The position numbers and the translations under genes were made by a program. From Clavelina lepadiformis (lineage: Eukaryota > Chordata > Ascidiacea > Aplousobranchia > Clavelinidae), in assembly GCF_947623445.1 (NCBI RefSeq), contig NC_135244.1, positions 13,702,860 through 13,766,859 on the forward strand: DNA of 64,000 nt. The letters run 5' to 3'. Numbering within the stretch: position 1 is the first letter of the stretch; each line of letters starts with the position of its first letter. Shown here piece after piece: positions 35,334-48,884 of the stretch. The notes beneath the pieces were generated by a model. It saw only the letters and a program-made list of their open reading frames with translations. It searched no databases and was not told the origin of the DNA.

Positions 35334-38134
35334 ACAGTTGTTTTTCGCCAAGTGAGCATCCTATAAATGCCAGCAAAATATGGATAGAATGCAAGGGCTA
35401 GTATTCTGCTTGAATTAATTCCTTACTTGCAATGATGCAATTTGGTGGCAGCTTTGTTGTAGTGATGATTCAACAAAAATGGTCGGATTCTGTTGTTGTA
35501 ATATAAAGCTGACTAAGGTTAATTCATTGCTTTCGTCAACATAGACTTTCTAAAGCTGAAAACGTGCTGTTAATAGCTATATCAAAAATCAATTGAACCT
35601 ATAAGAGCTACGTTTTCATAACCTGATCAACGTCTGTCTTCAAAACCAATATGCGTAGATGTATAGATGCAGGATAACCTGTAGTTCAACTAACTTACAA
35701 ACGAAGTTATTGTGAGTAAAGTGACAACTCAATTTAAAAGTTGAAATTAAATTTAAACTAGCTTAAAAGTTGCATGAGCACTGTATAAATCTGCCAATGG
35801 TAGTGAAACTGGTTTGTCAAAGATTTTAGGGCTAAAACGTTTTATTTCGGTCGCCGTTCGTCGAACTACTTTCAAAATATTGATTTCCCAAGGAATTGAA
35901 AAAACAATGAATATTGAAAGCAACACCTGTCGATGAAACAACCACAAACATTTAACATTAGCTTATGAAATTTGGCGCTGATAAAGGCAGGCCTAATTAA
36001 ATTCATAAGGTTGACGATGCAATTAATAGTCTGGTCCCAAAGTTCATACTTTCCTTTTGATAATTCAGCAAAATGATGCGTATAGAAAACGTTGTGGTTT
36101 TGTAAACGGCATTAGCACTAATTTGATATGATATGGATATGGTGTACGAAAGGCCGATACCTAATGTAAAAATGCATGTTCCCTGGGGCAAGTGTGGGAC
36201 ATACGAAACAAATAACTTTCTTTTCATTTCCTAACAAATTGCTAAACCAATTTTGAAAAACTTTTCAATATTTAGTTTTGTTTTGTTAAAATGTGTAGAC
36301 CACTTGGTTAGGAGTATATTAGCGGGCTCATTTTTTTGTCTCAACACTTAATAAAAAAACCCTTAAAAAATTTTTAAAAAATTAAAATTTTGTTTTTTGT
36401 CTCTTCGATCTGCGATACAATGGAACACTAAAGTTAAGAACGTAATTTTAAACTCTGTAAAAATAAATCTACTGCTTCCAGACTAAAACTGCGCAATAGG
36501 TCTAATCATAGAATACTTACAACTGTTTTTTTGTAGTTGTTAGATTTCTACGGTCTAATTAAATACCAGTTTAACTTGAACTTTAACAAAACTTCATAGT
36601 CATTTCTAAAAAATAGACATACGGGAGCAATGAGACAACACCGTTCTGTGCATGGGTTATTCCTAACACAATTAATGGAAAATTCTAATCTATTCATTCA
36701 TTCATTCATTCATTCATTCATTCTTTTTTGCATTCAAATTAAAATCAACCCTCGATTAATCAATAAAAAATGGATTCATTTTCCCTGACGTGATAGATTC
36801 TATATCACAACAAGACACCTTGCGAGAATCGCCATAGCAAAAACCTACGGCGCTGATAGACTGAGTTCAAAGCTAAATTTTGCAGTAGACTTACCATATT
36901 TGTGGATTCGTTGTTGCAATTGCTGTTTGCTAAAAGTTCGCTTTCATTCACTCATTCTTGTGCTTTAAAATATGCTTTACGAACATTATAATTTGCATTT
37001 TTCGATAGATCACATGGTCTCAAAGCTCTTATATTTTCCCTACATATCTTTGGAATATTTGATCGAAATTTCATAGAAACCTACAAATAGTTCAATTGCT
37101 AGTTGTACTTCACTTTTACTTATCCTTTTATTAGTTATTGCTCAGTTAATCAGTTGCCTCTAGGCCTAATATCAAAACCTTTTGCCTCGAAAACTGAGAA
37201 ACATGTTTTGCCCAACATAAGCCTATGGGGGAATTTCCCAACAACGGAATCCCTGACAAAAACGATCATTTTGAAAGTGGTGTTGCACGTTGCACGTTTG
37301 GAGTGCATGCATTAGGTAATGGATCGTTTTGCAAGTGAAAACGTGCTTAAAATATACTTGAAGTAATTGGCCCGGTCGTGTTTACTCAGAGCTAAAATTT
37401 AGAATTGATAGTTTTACTAAAAGTAAACCATGACAATAAAGTGAGTTATATCAAAGTCTTACTGTCTAAATGGACCTTAGTTCTATTAAAAACTTCCGGT
37501 TAGGCTACTCATATTGATTTCCTTACAGTACTTTGTGCCGAGTTTTAAGTCCTAGAAACGCCATGTCCTGGAAAATTGCATGATGCTGACTTGTTAAGGC
37601 AACTTACTTAGGCAAATTTGCCTTTATGCCACATTATCTTTGTTAGAGGTATTACCACGGGGTTAGCAGGACAAAAAGCAAACTTTCCAACTGAGCCATG
37701 TACAAAAAATTAACTTCCAACAGTTCGAATAAAACATCATTTATTATCACATATCACATAGGCTATGATTTGCTACGTTTGCAGAAATTGAGGAAAGCCT
37801 TTGCACAACTTAAAGTGGGTGAAAATTTATCAGTGCTCAAGCCCAAGTTACCAAGATTTTCTTATTATTGCTTTACCTAAGGACCTTAGAATAATAACAT
37901 TGCACCATTGAATATCAACATTGGTGTACATGAATAACTGGCACAACAATTACACTACCAAGGGTTACAAAACAATCATATTCTCATGATTGCTTTTAAA
38001 CATGTATCATGATATACGATGTTATAGACATTATTGGCGGTTAAAATAGTGAACTGTGCTTATTATGATCACCTTGGCACCAGACCATTTTGGTCACAAC
38101 ATACAAATGGTTACTATAGCTGAAGCTGCTAGAG
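35334..38134. other. intergenic, microsatellite only
   Basis: No gene supported. A (ATTC)n microsatellite of about 8 units lies at 36,692-36,723. Confidence 0.4.
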
Positions 38135-38609
38135 CAGGATGGCCCAAACCCTGGCACACGGGCCGCATGTGTCCCATGGACAGATTTTGTGTGGCCTGAA
38201 AATACTTTCGGAGTTTTAGTATGCTTTATTTTTCAGTGCAAAATCCGTTTCAGTTGTTAAAATACTTCTACGTTTTATTGAAATAGGTTGCATTAGCAAC
38301 AGCTTAAGATAAGTCGCACATCATTGAGGTGCAAGGCATATGTGAATATATGATTATTATGGGGTGATAAAGCCTTTTTATGGCTGACACAATATTGTGT
38401 GGCGATACATACGTGCGACGATTTTAGCTTTTTGTTCCAAGCACAATCGCAAACAAGTAGAAAGTATCAAGGAGTGCGTTATTAGTCATGCAGCAAAACA
38501 TCAGGTCGATTATAACAGTAAACTCAGTCCTTTGCTAACACTGGAGTTTCCCCAATGTTCTCCTCAAACCATAATGTGGTCTTCATGCTCGCAGTCGTGG
38601 ACCACCCTG
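38135..38609. mobile_element. hAT MITE (CAGGATGGCCCAAAC)
   Basis: 475 bp. Ends are CAGGATGGCCCAAACC and the imperfectly inverted GTGGACCACCCTG. A perfect 8-bp duplication TGCTAGAG lies at 38127-38134 and 38610-38617. Non-coding. Confidence 0.9.
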
Positions 38610-38617
38610 TGCTAGAG

Positions 38618-39857
38618 TATCATATCATCACACCAGGTTTGATGCAGTTAAGCACAAAATGACAAAACACATCGAATTCTTATCATTTATTTCATTAATA
38701 TTACACAACAACATTAAAGGTATTGCCAGTCAGTCAGTTTTGGAAAAGAAATTTCCTAAAATGAATGTTTAATTGACTTAAAACAAAATAAAACAAGTGG
38801 ATTATGATGGCAATTGTTACATTGCACATGTGGGAATACATTTAGCACAGTTGTAACTGTCACGTTGCATACTTGACATGAAAAATTGAGAGAAAATCTT
38901 GAAAGAGATGGAAAAAGTGGTCAGAATATCTGAAGACTGCTGGTCATAGTAAATGAAGAATTTTATATAGCAAAAATCGGGATCGTACCAAAATGGTTAT
39001 ATAAAGCATGTGGTGTTATTATCCATGGTCATATTAAGTGGATGCTACTAAAGATAGGAACCTCAATCATTACAGATAACACTGAACTTCTAAAGTGCAA
39101 ATATACATTCAACACTGTTAAACAATATAGGATAGTATATGGAACATTTTTAATCTCTTTGCATGTTTTGTGATAAAACATTTTAGTTCTCAGTCATTAT
39201 TTGAATAAGGTTAGGAGAGTCTAACTGTGACTAGTAAATTGCAACATGACGTTGAAAGGTATTCAGTAAAGCGTCGATATGTAAGATGCTCCTTCATGAT
39301 AATTACTTAACTCAATATTTTGGGTGTGTCTGGATTTAGAAAATGTCTGAAAAACTAAAGCATTTGCAACACCAGAAAGTAAAAAAGCGTAGCAAGCCAG
39401 GGAAGTCTGGAGATTTCAAAATATGATAAAAGATTTCTATGTGATATATGTTTATTTACATTTAGTGCTGTTGAAGTATTAGTTTTAGGATAAGTTATGT
39501 TTCTAACTTACAAACTTTTTCTAGAAATGCATTAAATGTACAAAACCTACTCAACTGCGTGGATATGAAAGTTTTGTAGTACTTGTTTACAACATTTTAA
39601 TGTACTTTTTAGGAATCAATCTTCAGGAATCTATTTTGTGGAAATTCTAAGGCTATGTTCCAAATTAATTTTTTGTGTCATGATATTCAGCTTTTAACTT
39701 TGTAATATGTGAGATGTTTTTTCATACTGGTAGTTCCTATTTATAGTTGAAATTGTAAGGCCTTATTTTTGTAGAAATTGTGCATAAGTTTTTAAAATAA
39801 GATAAAACTTGACATAACATTTATCATAATTCTTTTTTCTGAAAGTAACCCTTCGTA
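38618..39857. other. region upstream of the SDR gene
   Basis: A 27-codon frame at 39,343 (MSEKLKHLQHQKVKKRSKPG...) contains a GTAAAA after QHQK that could splice in phase to the SDR exon at 40,006. It is a possible alternative first exon. Nothing else supported. Confidence 0.3.
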
Positions 39858-42800
39858 ATGACAAAGGTAAATCGGTAAAATAAACTATTTTGACATCTGT
39901 ACTTGCATGCATTGCAATCTGGATTTTGAACTGTAAATACTTATTATTATTTCTGTTAAAAAATTTTCATCATAAACTGGTTATACTTCGTTTGTTTTTT
40001 TCCAGATTTCTTTGTTAGGAAAGGTGGCGCTTATAACAGGTTAGGTACCTACTTCGTGTTGTATATAATTTGTGTGAGCTAGTGGTAAATATGTTATATA
40101 CTATTTAGAGCCGTTGATTGGTAGTTTTTGATAAAGTATATGGCGTATACATGTTAAAAATTTAAATCTATGTTTTTATTCATGAGACAACTAAAAACTT
40201 AAGCGAAATAAAAATTTTTAGAAAAATTTACTTTAGGGGCAAGTTCAGGGATCGGCCGGGCTACTAGCATTTTGTTTTCAAATCTTGGTGCAAACTTGGC
40301 TCTCTGTGGGAGGAATGCAGAAAACTTGAATGAAACAGCTGAGCAGTGTAGACAAAATGATGTTCAGGTATTTATTAATGAATTTTAGAAATTTAACTTT
40401 ACTTGCCCTTCTTTTCTAGTTTATAGATGTCCTATTTTTGAAGACAATCATGTCGAAACATTGATAATATTTATATTTGAACTTGTTAGTCAATAGGTTC
40501 AGCAAAATTTGCCTCTATGGGTATTTGAATAAGTGCCAATATGTGTGAACTTTTATTAAAGTTGAATGGCTAGGGTGCTTCATTTCGTGTGGCATTAAAA
40601 AAGTAGTCAAACATAATGGTAAATATGATATGGTATGATAATCTTTATCCTCGGACTGAGTAAAGTCTTTGTACGACTTAAATCCGGTGATGATTCCAGC
40701 TCAAGCCCCGATTACCGAGCTAACCTTTGTTCAAGTTTCGATTGTCACATGTTTTTTTGACTTTTTTATATAGTCTTGCTAGAATTTAGAACTGTTCACT
40801 GAACAGGAACAAGCGTCATTAATGCCTTGCCCAAGCGCATTGCAACAGTATAGCGCCGCTGGGTATTGAACACGGAACTCACTGCATTTATTGCGTGGCC
40901 AGTGCTCGAACCATTCGGCTACCATGGCAATGAAGTACTCCAGAACAATCGTGTTTGAACTTGTAAATAATTTAATATTTTTCTTTTTTTCTGGAATTTT
41001 TGCTCATGTTCAACTATTTGGTTAGCACTACATTAAAATGACTGTACTATTTTGTCTGCAAGTGCCACCGTAAACTAACAGAATAACATAGGAAGAGACA
41101 GAATGATGTTGATATAAGCAAATGACTACTCTGTAAGATGCTGATGTAAGCAACCTTACATTAAATGGTTGTGAAACAAACGAGAATGTCAAGATCCAAC
41201 ACGATCGTGTTGATACAAGTGAATTGCCACTATATATTCTGAAATCTAAAATATTCTATCGGCCTATGCTTAAATCTGAAATTTTGTACTGCTTTTAGGT
41301 GTTAACTTTACAAGGAGATGTGACAAACACAGATTCCATAAACATGTTCATGGATAAGACTTTGAATAAATTCAACCGTCTTGATTCTTTAGTAAATAAT
41401 GCAGGAAGAATTGCAACAGGAACTATTGAGACAACAAAACTCTGTGACCTTGATGATATGATGGATATTAATTTAAGGTAGGTTTTTAAAGATTTCTAAT
41501 GACCAAGTCATTGAAGTTTATTTCAACGTCACTTGCAGTTAAAGACCAAGAGCATGGTATGCTTGTGTCACTGGGCTCCAGTGTCTACTCTTACTGTTGC
41601 AGTTTATTTATATTAGTACTATTGCTTTAGTGACAGATAGTATATGTGAGCTGGAAAAACTAAAAAATCACGTTTGATTTTATTGAAGCCTACAGAAACT
41701 TCTATTTTTTGGTATTTTAGGTCACTGTTTCAACTTACCCAACTTGCAGTGCCACACCTTACTAAAACACAAGGAAATGTTGTGAATATATCAAGTATAT
41801 GTGGTTCAAAATCAGTAAGTTGTGACTTGTGGTGATGATTACTGGCGATATACTACAATGTTATATGAGCAAGCCTTTACTCTTTTCCTTGGTTGAAATG
41901 CCCCACAGAAAAAAATGTTTTATTCACAATCTAAGTCCGCTCTTAACTGTCATTTCATCCAAAAATCTCCTAATTAGCATGTCGTGTTTATAAATAATGT
42001 TTACTTTGACTCAATGAAGAAGAAATATAACACACTTTTGATTTCTTTTGCACCAAGTGGCATTAATTTTAGATATCTTTACAATGACGACTAACGAAAG
42101 CCTGATATCGGATTACAACTGTTTTTACTATGTTCTTGTTACTAAAACTAACTCATTATCTTGCTTCTTTCCTAGTTTCCGGGGGTTTTAGCCTATTGTG
42201 TGTCAAAAGCTGCGGTTGACCAGTTTACAAAATGTGTTGCGTTAGGTAAGGCTATCATGTCCAATGCATTTATTCTGGCTAACTGCGCTGAGTTTACTTA
42301 TACCTGGTCATCGATACCTTGTTTTTAAATTGCAGAACTGGCTGAAAAGAAAATAAGAGTAAATTGTGTCAAGTGAGTGAGCGTTACATGGACTTAAAAT
42401 ATTTACGCCTTAAACACAATACTTGGTACTTGGGGAAAATGTTTAATTTGAACAACTATAATTAAAACGTGGCTACAGATATATTTCATGTTTACAATGA
42501 GTGTTGCTTTGCTAACATCAGTATTTTCTGTTTAGTCCTGGTACAATTGTAACTGAGCTCCATAAACGCGGTGGTCTAAATGAGCAAGCTTATCGTGAGG
42601 TAGCCATGATAGTGAGAACGATTTTAAGATCTAAAGATGTCTGTTTTTGGCTTAAGAATAAAACTGTGATTACAGTATAAGTTTATAAACATTGGCTACT
42701 TTGATGCATTTCTTTTGATACTGCTATAAAAAGCGCTTAAACGTTCAATTTTTAGTTCCTGGAAAAAGCAAAATTAGCCCATCCACTTGGTCGTCCAGGA

Positions 42801-42914
42801 ATGGCGGACGAGATTGCCCAAACCATTGCGTTTCTGGCGTCAGATGCGTCGTCATTTATAACCGGAGTAACCGTTCCCGTTGATGGAGGTCGCCATGCTG
42901 TGTCTCCCAGATAA
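39858..42914 (+). CDS. classical short-chain dehydrogenase/reductase (SDR)
   Basis: Nine exons: 39858-39866, 40006-40039, 40237-40367, 41299-41477, 41721-41814, 42176-42245, 42336-42372, 42536-42599 and 42756-42914. They give 258 aa, the normal length for classical SDRs. Visible motifs in order: TGASSGIG dinucleotide-binding loop (about residues 14-21), GDV, NNAG, INLR, NISS with the catalytic Ser, YCVSK with the catalytic Tyr and Lys, VNCVNPGTIVTEL, and the C-terminal SSFITGVTVPVDGGR. This is an NAD(P)-dependent oxidoreductase with an alcohol or ketone substrate. The sequence resembles FabG-like and HSD17B/DHRS-type enzymes, but the substrate cannot be named. The start rests on a 9-nt first exon (MTK) with donor AAG|GTAAAT that joins in phase to ISLLGKVALITG. 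A SINE lies in intron 3. AATAAA at 43,224. Confidence 0.92.
40640..40930 (-). mobile_element. tRNA-derived SINE in SDR intron 3
   Basis: Read on the minus strand it begins CATGGTAGCCGAATGGTTCG (A box) and has CGTGTTCAATACCCAG (B box) about 45 bp on. A ~200 bp unrelated body follows, ending in an AT-rich CATACCATATCAT tail. The head matches that at 22,963. Boundaries are approximate. Confidence 0.7.
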
Positions 42915-43223
42915 GCAGTTAACTGTTGTGTCAAAGTTTTCACATTACAGTAATATGATTGTTGTGACCTATAATCATTTTTTTCGCTACAAATTCATTC
43001 ACTTGAGCCTTTACGTATAAATTTATGTGAATTACGCATTGAGTGATTTTGCTCGGTTTCTTTGGAATATCAATAATCACGTTACAGCAAACTTTTATTT
43101 GCGTCTATGCAAACGATTTTCATTTAGTTAGTGAGAACCAAACGTCACTTTTTCAATTTTAAACTTAAGGAATTATTTACTGTGCTTGTAATAATGAGGT
43201 AAGTTCAACATCGCAATCTAACA

Positions 43224-43229
43224 AATAAA
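43224..43229 (+). terminator. candidate poly(A) signal of the SDR gene
   Basis: AATAAA, 310 bp after the SDR stop codon. Confidence 0.5.
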
Positions 43230-45384
43230 CCTTCAACATCAACAGTAATGTTTGTTCACAACAGCACACGTCCTAAGTTAGAAGACAAGTTCCCGAAATT
43301 TACTTTAAAACTTATCAATGTAGGTTACGTAGAAGTGTGTAAATTTGATCAGTAACGATTTCGAGGATGAACTAAAATAGATTTTCATGTGAGCTTTTTC
43401 CGTTAAAAAATCAAAATTATTTCATGCGTTTGCGAGAAGTTGATGACAAATTTTTACCTTTTTGCCACTGTTGGATTTCTAAAATCACATTTTAGGAATA
43501 ACAAACATCTTGGAACTTTCAAAACCTTTTAACGTTGATCTTGCATTATGCAATATGACGAAGCTTACAGGTGGTATTTCGATGCAAAATGCCTTGAATT
43601 TAAACTGAAATGATGAAATAGTTGGTAACGTGTTATATCGCTGGTTTAAAACTGTGTTAGGCTGTTTTAGAAAGCGCGTTCTAATTGCAATTTGTCATAT
43701 TTAACGTTTCTATAATTATAGTAATATGCCAGAACAGGAAATTTCCGTTTTCGTGAATGAGCTCTGAAAACTTCTTTAAACATGCTATTTAAAGCTCACA
43801 AATGTATATTCGCTGCACGTTCTTGATCTGTGTAGCTTTTGCTACAAATACGCAAGCCTGCACTGTGCCAGCAATATTACAGTGTAAAACCTACATTTTA
43901 GGTTTAGAGTTATAAGAAGTTAACTATCGGATCATTGTCATGCTCAAAGTATGCGTTCTTATGAAGCTAGATATTCAACGGATTGTCAAGTTCCGTAAGC
44001 GTAACACTGACCCTTTGTAAAATAGAGATAACGTGACTTCGGTGAAAATTGTAGTCTCTAAATAGGTACCCATGACTCTGATGTGGCTAAACGCAGTCAG
44101 TGCATTCTACGCGTGAGCAGCAGACCGCGGCCATGACGATGAAAGAAAGCGTTGTTATTTACAGTTGTGGATTTTTGCAGAGTGTCTTTGTGTTAGCTAG
44201 TTTACGTGATTCTGGTAAGGTAATTTCAAAAGTGATGATGCTAATACCCGCACGAAAATCGTTCAACAGATTTTAATCGCTTGTTCAGAAAAAAGACATT
44301 CTGGCGATTGTGGTTAACAAATACGAACGTAGACATCGTTATTTAAAAAGTGAAACCGATAAAAAGCATTTCGTATAGTTTCAGAGCAAACAGAGTTGAG
44401 TTAGTAAAGCAGAATTTTGTTTCGCTACTTTTAATATTATTTTTGTAAGTTCATGCGAAATGGTATTAGCTTTTAACATAATTATTCAATAAAAATAAAA
44501 TTTTTAGTCGGTTTTGCTGCTTTTGTATCTCGTTCCACATTTACTCTACGCTACGAAATTCAAATAATTGTCACTCAAAGGTGTATTATGTTAGGTGACG
44601 TCAGCATCATTTTAGCGGGCGGTTGAATGCGGAACGGTCAATCACCTTGAAGAAGCGCTTGGAAAACAAGAGTTGCTATGTCAGGCAGGGAATTAATTAT
44701 TGCGTTACAGGGTTACAGCAGACACACACATCTGAAACTAGCTAACCAGCTTTTAAATGACAAATTTGATTACTTGACGTGTACTGTGAGAAATGACAAC
44801 AAGGCTACTTTGGCAATAACCTGAACGCGAGCAACAAGCACGCGAAGGTGCTTGCAGTAGTGGTAACTTGGTAGTAATTCGCTTTAGGGCAGTCGATATA
44901 GTGATGGCATTTACGGAGAGTCTTTAAAAATCAATTAACTTTTAAAGGTCAAAAATTTACTTATTTATCAAACTCTGGTTTACTGCATGTTTTGCGAGAT
45001 TAGAAAGTTGCTTTACAAGTGCCGGTTAACATGCCTCGGGCGTTTGATCGTTTGTTTTGAGTTTACAGTATTTTTACTCAAAATCTCTTTCATGTTTCAA
45101 GCAATATAAACTTAGCTAAAATTGCCTGGTAATAGTTTAATCATTATTTGTGAAGTGATTTAAATGATGAAAAGTCGAATAAAGAAAAAAATCTATGTAT
45201 AAGAACCACTTTGACTAAGAGCACTTTATAGCACTAATACTACTTTAGTAGATATAGTTTCTGACTTACCGTATTTTGGCAACGCAGGTTATTAGTTGAA
45301 TTATAACCTTATACATATGCAAAATAATAATATAACCGCAGGCCATTAATTTCGACTATTGTGTTGACTTACAAACCAAACAGT
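43230..45384. other. intergenic / 5' region of the 544-aa gene
   Basis: At 44,133 an ATG in a strong context (CCGCGGCCATGACG) opens 27 codons ending at a good donor CTG|GTAAGG (44,215). Its phase does not fit the acceptor at 45,341, so it may be a 5' untranslated exon with an upstream ORF, or a separate short exon. No other gene seen. Confidence 0.35.
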
Positions 45385-47608
45385 ATGTTGTCAAAACTGA
45401 GAAGGAGTCAATCTGAGACATACGACAGATCGAAGGTGGGCGTGCTTCGGGGTATGCCGGCTTTAAAGCAAATGAGATCTTCGAAAAGACAGCAGCAGGA
45501 AAACAACATTTGGGTGCACCTTCCAAAATTTGAAAACCCTCCACCTCCGTTGAATGGTGAGAGATTCATCAAACATTGAATAGAGTTAGTTGAAGGGATA
45601 TGTTTGAGTTGCTAATTTGAAAAGAAAATCTTCGCATCCTATTGTTATCTAAATGTATCATTGTTTTAGAATTTGAAAGAACTGGGGTGTTCTCTAACGT
45701 CAAAGAAATGAAGTACATTGGAGAACAGCCCGATTTACTGCAAATGACGAAACAAGTACGAATTACAGCAGAAGGGCATACAGGATAATGAGCGGCATGC
45801 ACTTGTACATGCATTTACATAATATACTGTATTTACATTCAATTATATATACAGAATACGCCCGATGTGTTGGCGTCAGCACAACTTGACACTGGATCAA
45901 GGGAACCGGAACTAAACAAAGAGAAAGAGGAAATAGGTATGTGCAGAGAAAACCACACCTAAAATTCATTCTAATTAGGAAATAAAGCTAACTCGGTGTA
46001 ATCAATTTCATGACTAACTTTTTTGCATTTCGTATAGGCAGTGATGTTATCTCCGACATCCTTAGCAGGAACAGTAGCTCCTGTCAGAATCCAAACCATA
46101 CCAAGCCAAAACCTCGCGTACAACCCAGGGGGGACAAAAATAAAGGACGAAACTTGCATAACATAAAAGAACAAAGAAAGGCAAGTTTACAATGTTTGTA
46201 AATATAGTGTATAGTCACTACACTGCAGTGGTGTAGAGACGGCCGAACAACCTAAAAGTTCACTCTTAGGCACATCGAGAAAGCGATATTACCAAAAGCA
46301 TGCGCGCACTTACTCCACGAGAACGAGAAAGCATAATGTGCTTAGAAGAAGTGCTCAAACACCACGCAGCAAACAATGCCAGGTACTCTTTCGTTTTTCG
46401 TTGGTTCTAATGCAGCTTCAAAGTTAGCATCGATTCGTCGTTTACTAACTTTTATTGTAGGCTAAATTGCGTAAAATTCTATAAGTATTTCAAACCAAGT
46501 GTGTCTAGTTTATTGCCTAGTCGATTCATGACACATTTTGATAAACATTGAAATGTACATATTGTACAGTGACAAGGAAGATTGCGATGATGAAGTATTT
46601 GGCACCGAAAAACCTGCTGTTCAGAAAGATATTGCACAGAATGATGATGAAAGCGATGTTGAAAGTATCATCGATATGGTTGGAAACTTGTCCGACTTTT
46701 CTTCGTCGTCAACAACATCACCAAAAAGCACCCAGCCTTTCCCGCAAAATTATAAAGAATTGGAGCTTATTCATGCAGGGTCTAACACGGAAATATGTGG
46801 AAAAGGCGAGGTAAATTACCCTAAGTACGTTTCACGGAGCACAGTTTATGACGAAATAGGGTCAATACCAGAAGACGATTATCTTAAGCAGCCTGATTTC
46901 AAACATTTTTATGGCAAGTACAATGTCACGCAACAAGTTGATCGAGAGGACCATTCTCCTCGGGAATCTAGCAATGATTTTAAAGACACTCAGATGTTCG
47001 ACAAAAAACCGTTACAAGATTTTAACCAACCAAACAATGCCGTAGATCAATCAATAGCGCCCGAGGCAACATATGCTGTTGTTAAGAAGCCTAACAAGAG
47101 AGGCAAGAATTTTAATCCACAGGAGGAACCCAAGCCGGATAAGTTGATAAAAAAAGACAAAACTGATGATAACCAAATAACGGCAAAGAACAGTCGGGCG
47201 TTTTGGGAAAATGTAACAAACCGGAACCACTTGAACAACGGAAATCAAATCAAAATTGCTGGATTAGTTGCAAAGGATCGTCATTCCAATAGAAAAAATG
47301 AAAAAGTGCTGCCGCCCCCTGTGGCACCAAAAACGAAACTTTCTTCTAAAGCAAAGAAATCTCAAGATCAAAAAAACAAACCGAATAAAAATAACTTTTC
47401 AGAAGATGGTCATCAAACTGATAACTTCTCTGAGAAAATGTCCACGGCACATAAAGCTTCATCTGGAAATGCCAATGACTCTGAAAGTGACAGTGCAGAC
47501 ATTATTGCTATTCCTCGCCAAACGACCATCATGAACGCTAGATCTCCAAATGCTCACAAACCCTTTGTAGTCACTCCAGCTGTAAAGCACATCTTATCGT
47601 GGAATTAA
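45385..47608 (+). CDS. unrecognised 544-aa lysine-rich, probably disordered protein
   Basis: Six exons: 45385-45556, 45670-45755, 45855-45936, 46038-46180, 46270-46382 and 46570-47608, all phase-consistent. Intron 4 uses a GC donor (AAAG|GCAAGT). The N-terminal part has GVLRGMPALKQMRSSKRQQQ and WVHLPKFENPPPPLNG. Exon 5 encodes SMRALTPRERESIMCLEEVL, a likely helix. The large last exon is rich in Lys, Asn, Asp and Ser, with acidic DKEDCDDE and SESDSADI patches, a PPPVAPKTK proline motif and the terminus VTPAVKHILSWN. No catalytic motif, signal peptide or membrane helix. I do not recognise the family; the compact conserved-looking start and end suggest a scaffold or cytoskeletal/ciliary type, but that is only a guess. 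The start ATG is the first in the open frame; an acceptor at 45,341 implies an upstream non-coding exon. AATAAA at 47,805. Confidence 0.75.
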
Positions 47609-47804
47609 CATAATGATATGCTGGGTATACTTACTATCATTTAACTTTTTATTGCGTCCACTTTTTCTGAAGGTTTGTTCTTGGTTTAGCTAAAGTTTAA
47701 CCCACTACCTTGCATTGCTTTGCTTCATTTGTTTTTTTATGATTTTTATGTGATATATAAAAGTTATGTCTAACTCGTCTGATTTTTCATGGTTAGCATA
47801 GGCT

Positions 47805-47810
47805 AATAAA
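47805..47810 (+). terminator. candidate poly(A) signal of the 544-aa gene
   Basis: AATAAA, about 200 bp after the stop codon. Confidence 0.5.
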
Positions 47811-48470
47811 TTATAAAAAGCGGATTTGGCAAATACTGTAACAGAAAAGATTAAAATATTGAAAACATCAGATTTGCTGTACTGTATATAATTGGGTGGG
47901 TATGCTGCTGCATGCATGGGCATGCTGGATAGGCTAAACGTACTGACTCTGTTCGGAGCAAGATAAAACTTGACATGGATAAATATTTCAACAATTTTCA
48001 AACAACTAATGTCTATTAGCTATTATGTATGCTGTCCTCTTGCTATACATATGATGATATATGTGACATGAGTTATTGTCAATCTTGCCGCAATAGGCCT
48101 AAATGCTTGTCATAATAAAAAGGCAAGGGCAATGAGGGACTATACCTGAAAGTATAAACTATGATTCCTGAACAGAAACACGAGAACATTTTCTCTTCTT
48201 ATATAAGTTATTTCGAAGGGGAGGTTCACATAACAAATAGCCAAAAGGTTACAAAATAAAAAACTTTTTGATCGTATCGTTTATTTTCCGTCATTAACTG
48301 GCGTAGCGAAAATTGCGATGCTAACAGTTATATTTGTAGCACAATAAAAAATTAAGTATGCTCACGAACAATTAATTAACAGGAAAAAGTGGCAAAGCCT
48401 CAAGGGCCTAAAACATGCAAGATGGCATAATAGCCTACTATGGCGATTGTAACAATGTATTGTAATAAGT

Positions 48471-48884
48471 TGTAATGAAATGGTTGTTTATCGTTCCTTA
48501 GTCTGTAAGGGCGACCAAATCACTACAACGTTTGTCTGTTGAATAGTTTATTGTCCTCGATGTAAATGAGTCTCAAGGTCGTTGTTCTGCTTTTCTTAAT
48601 CTTAGAATTAATTGTACACCTCGACAACTGTATATTCTGATTATATTGAAGCTTCATTGAACGAATACATCAAGATAAAACATTGTGACAGCAACAGCAT
48701 AAAGACATGTTGCGGCGTTGAATGTAATAGCAAAAAGACACTGATAAGTGATAACTCATAATGCACGCACAGTAACAGGGAAGCAATCCATTACGTCACA
48801 AAGTGTTATGCTTCGCTGATTCGATAGACGAGAATTCTATGTTTTACACAATTTTATATTACATTAATTGATATAATTATCACA
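48471..48884. repeat. direct repeat 4, copy A
   Basis: About 414 bp closely matching 52962-53471 in the same orientation, including the shared 3' block GTCACAAAGTGTTATGCTTC and GATTCGATAGACGAGAATTC. Both copies begin TGTAATGAAATG and end TATCACA. Copy A lacks an internal segment of roughly 100 bp present in copy B. LTR-like TG...CA ends are suggestive, but flanks show no target duplication. Confidence 0.8.
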
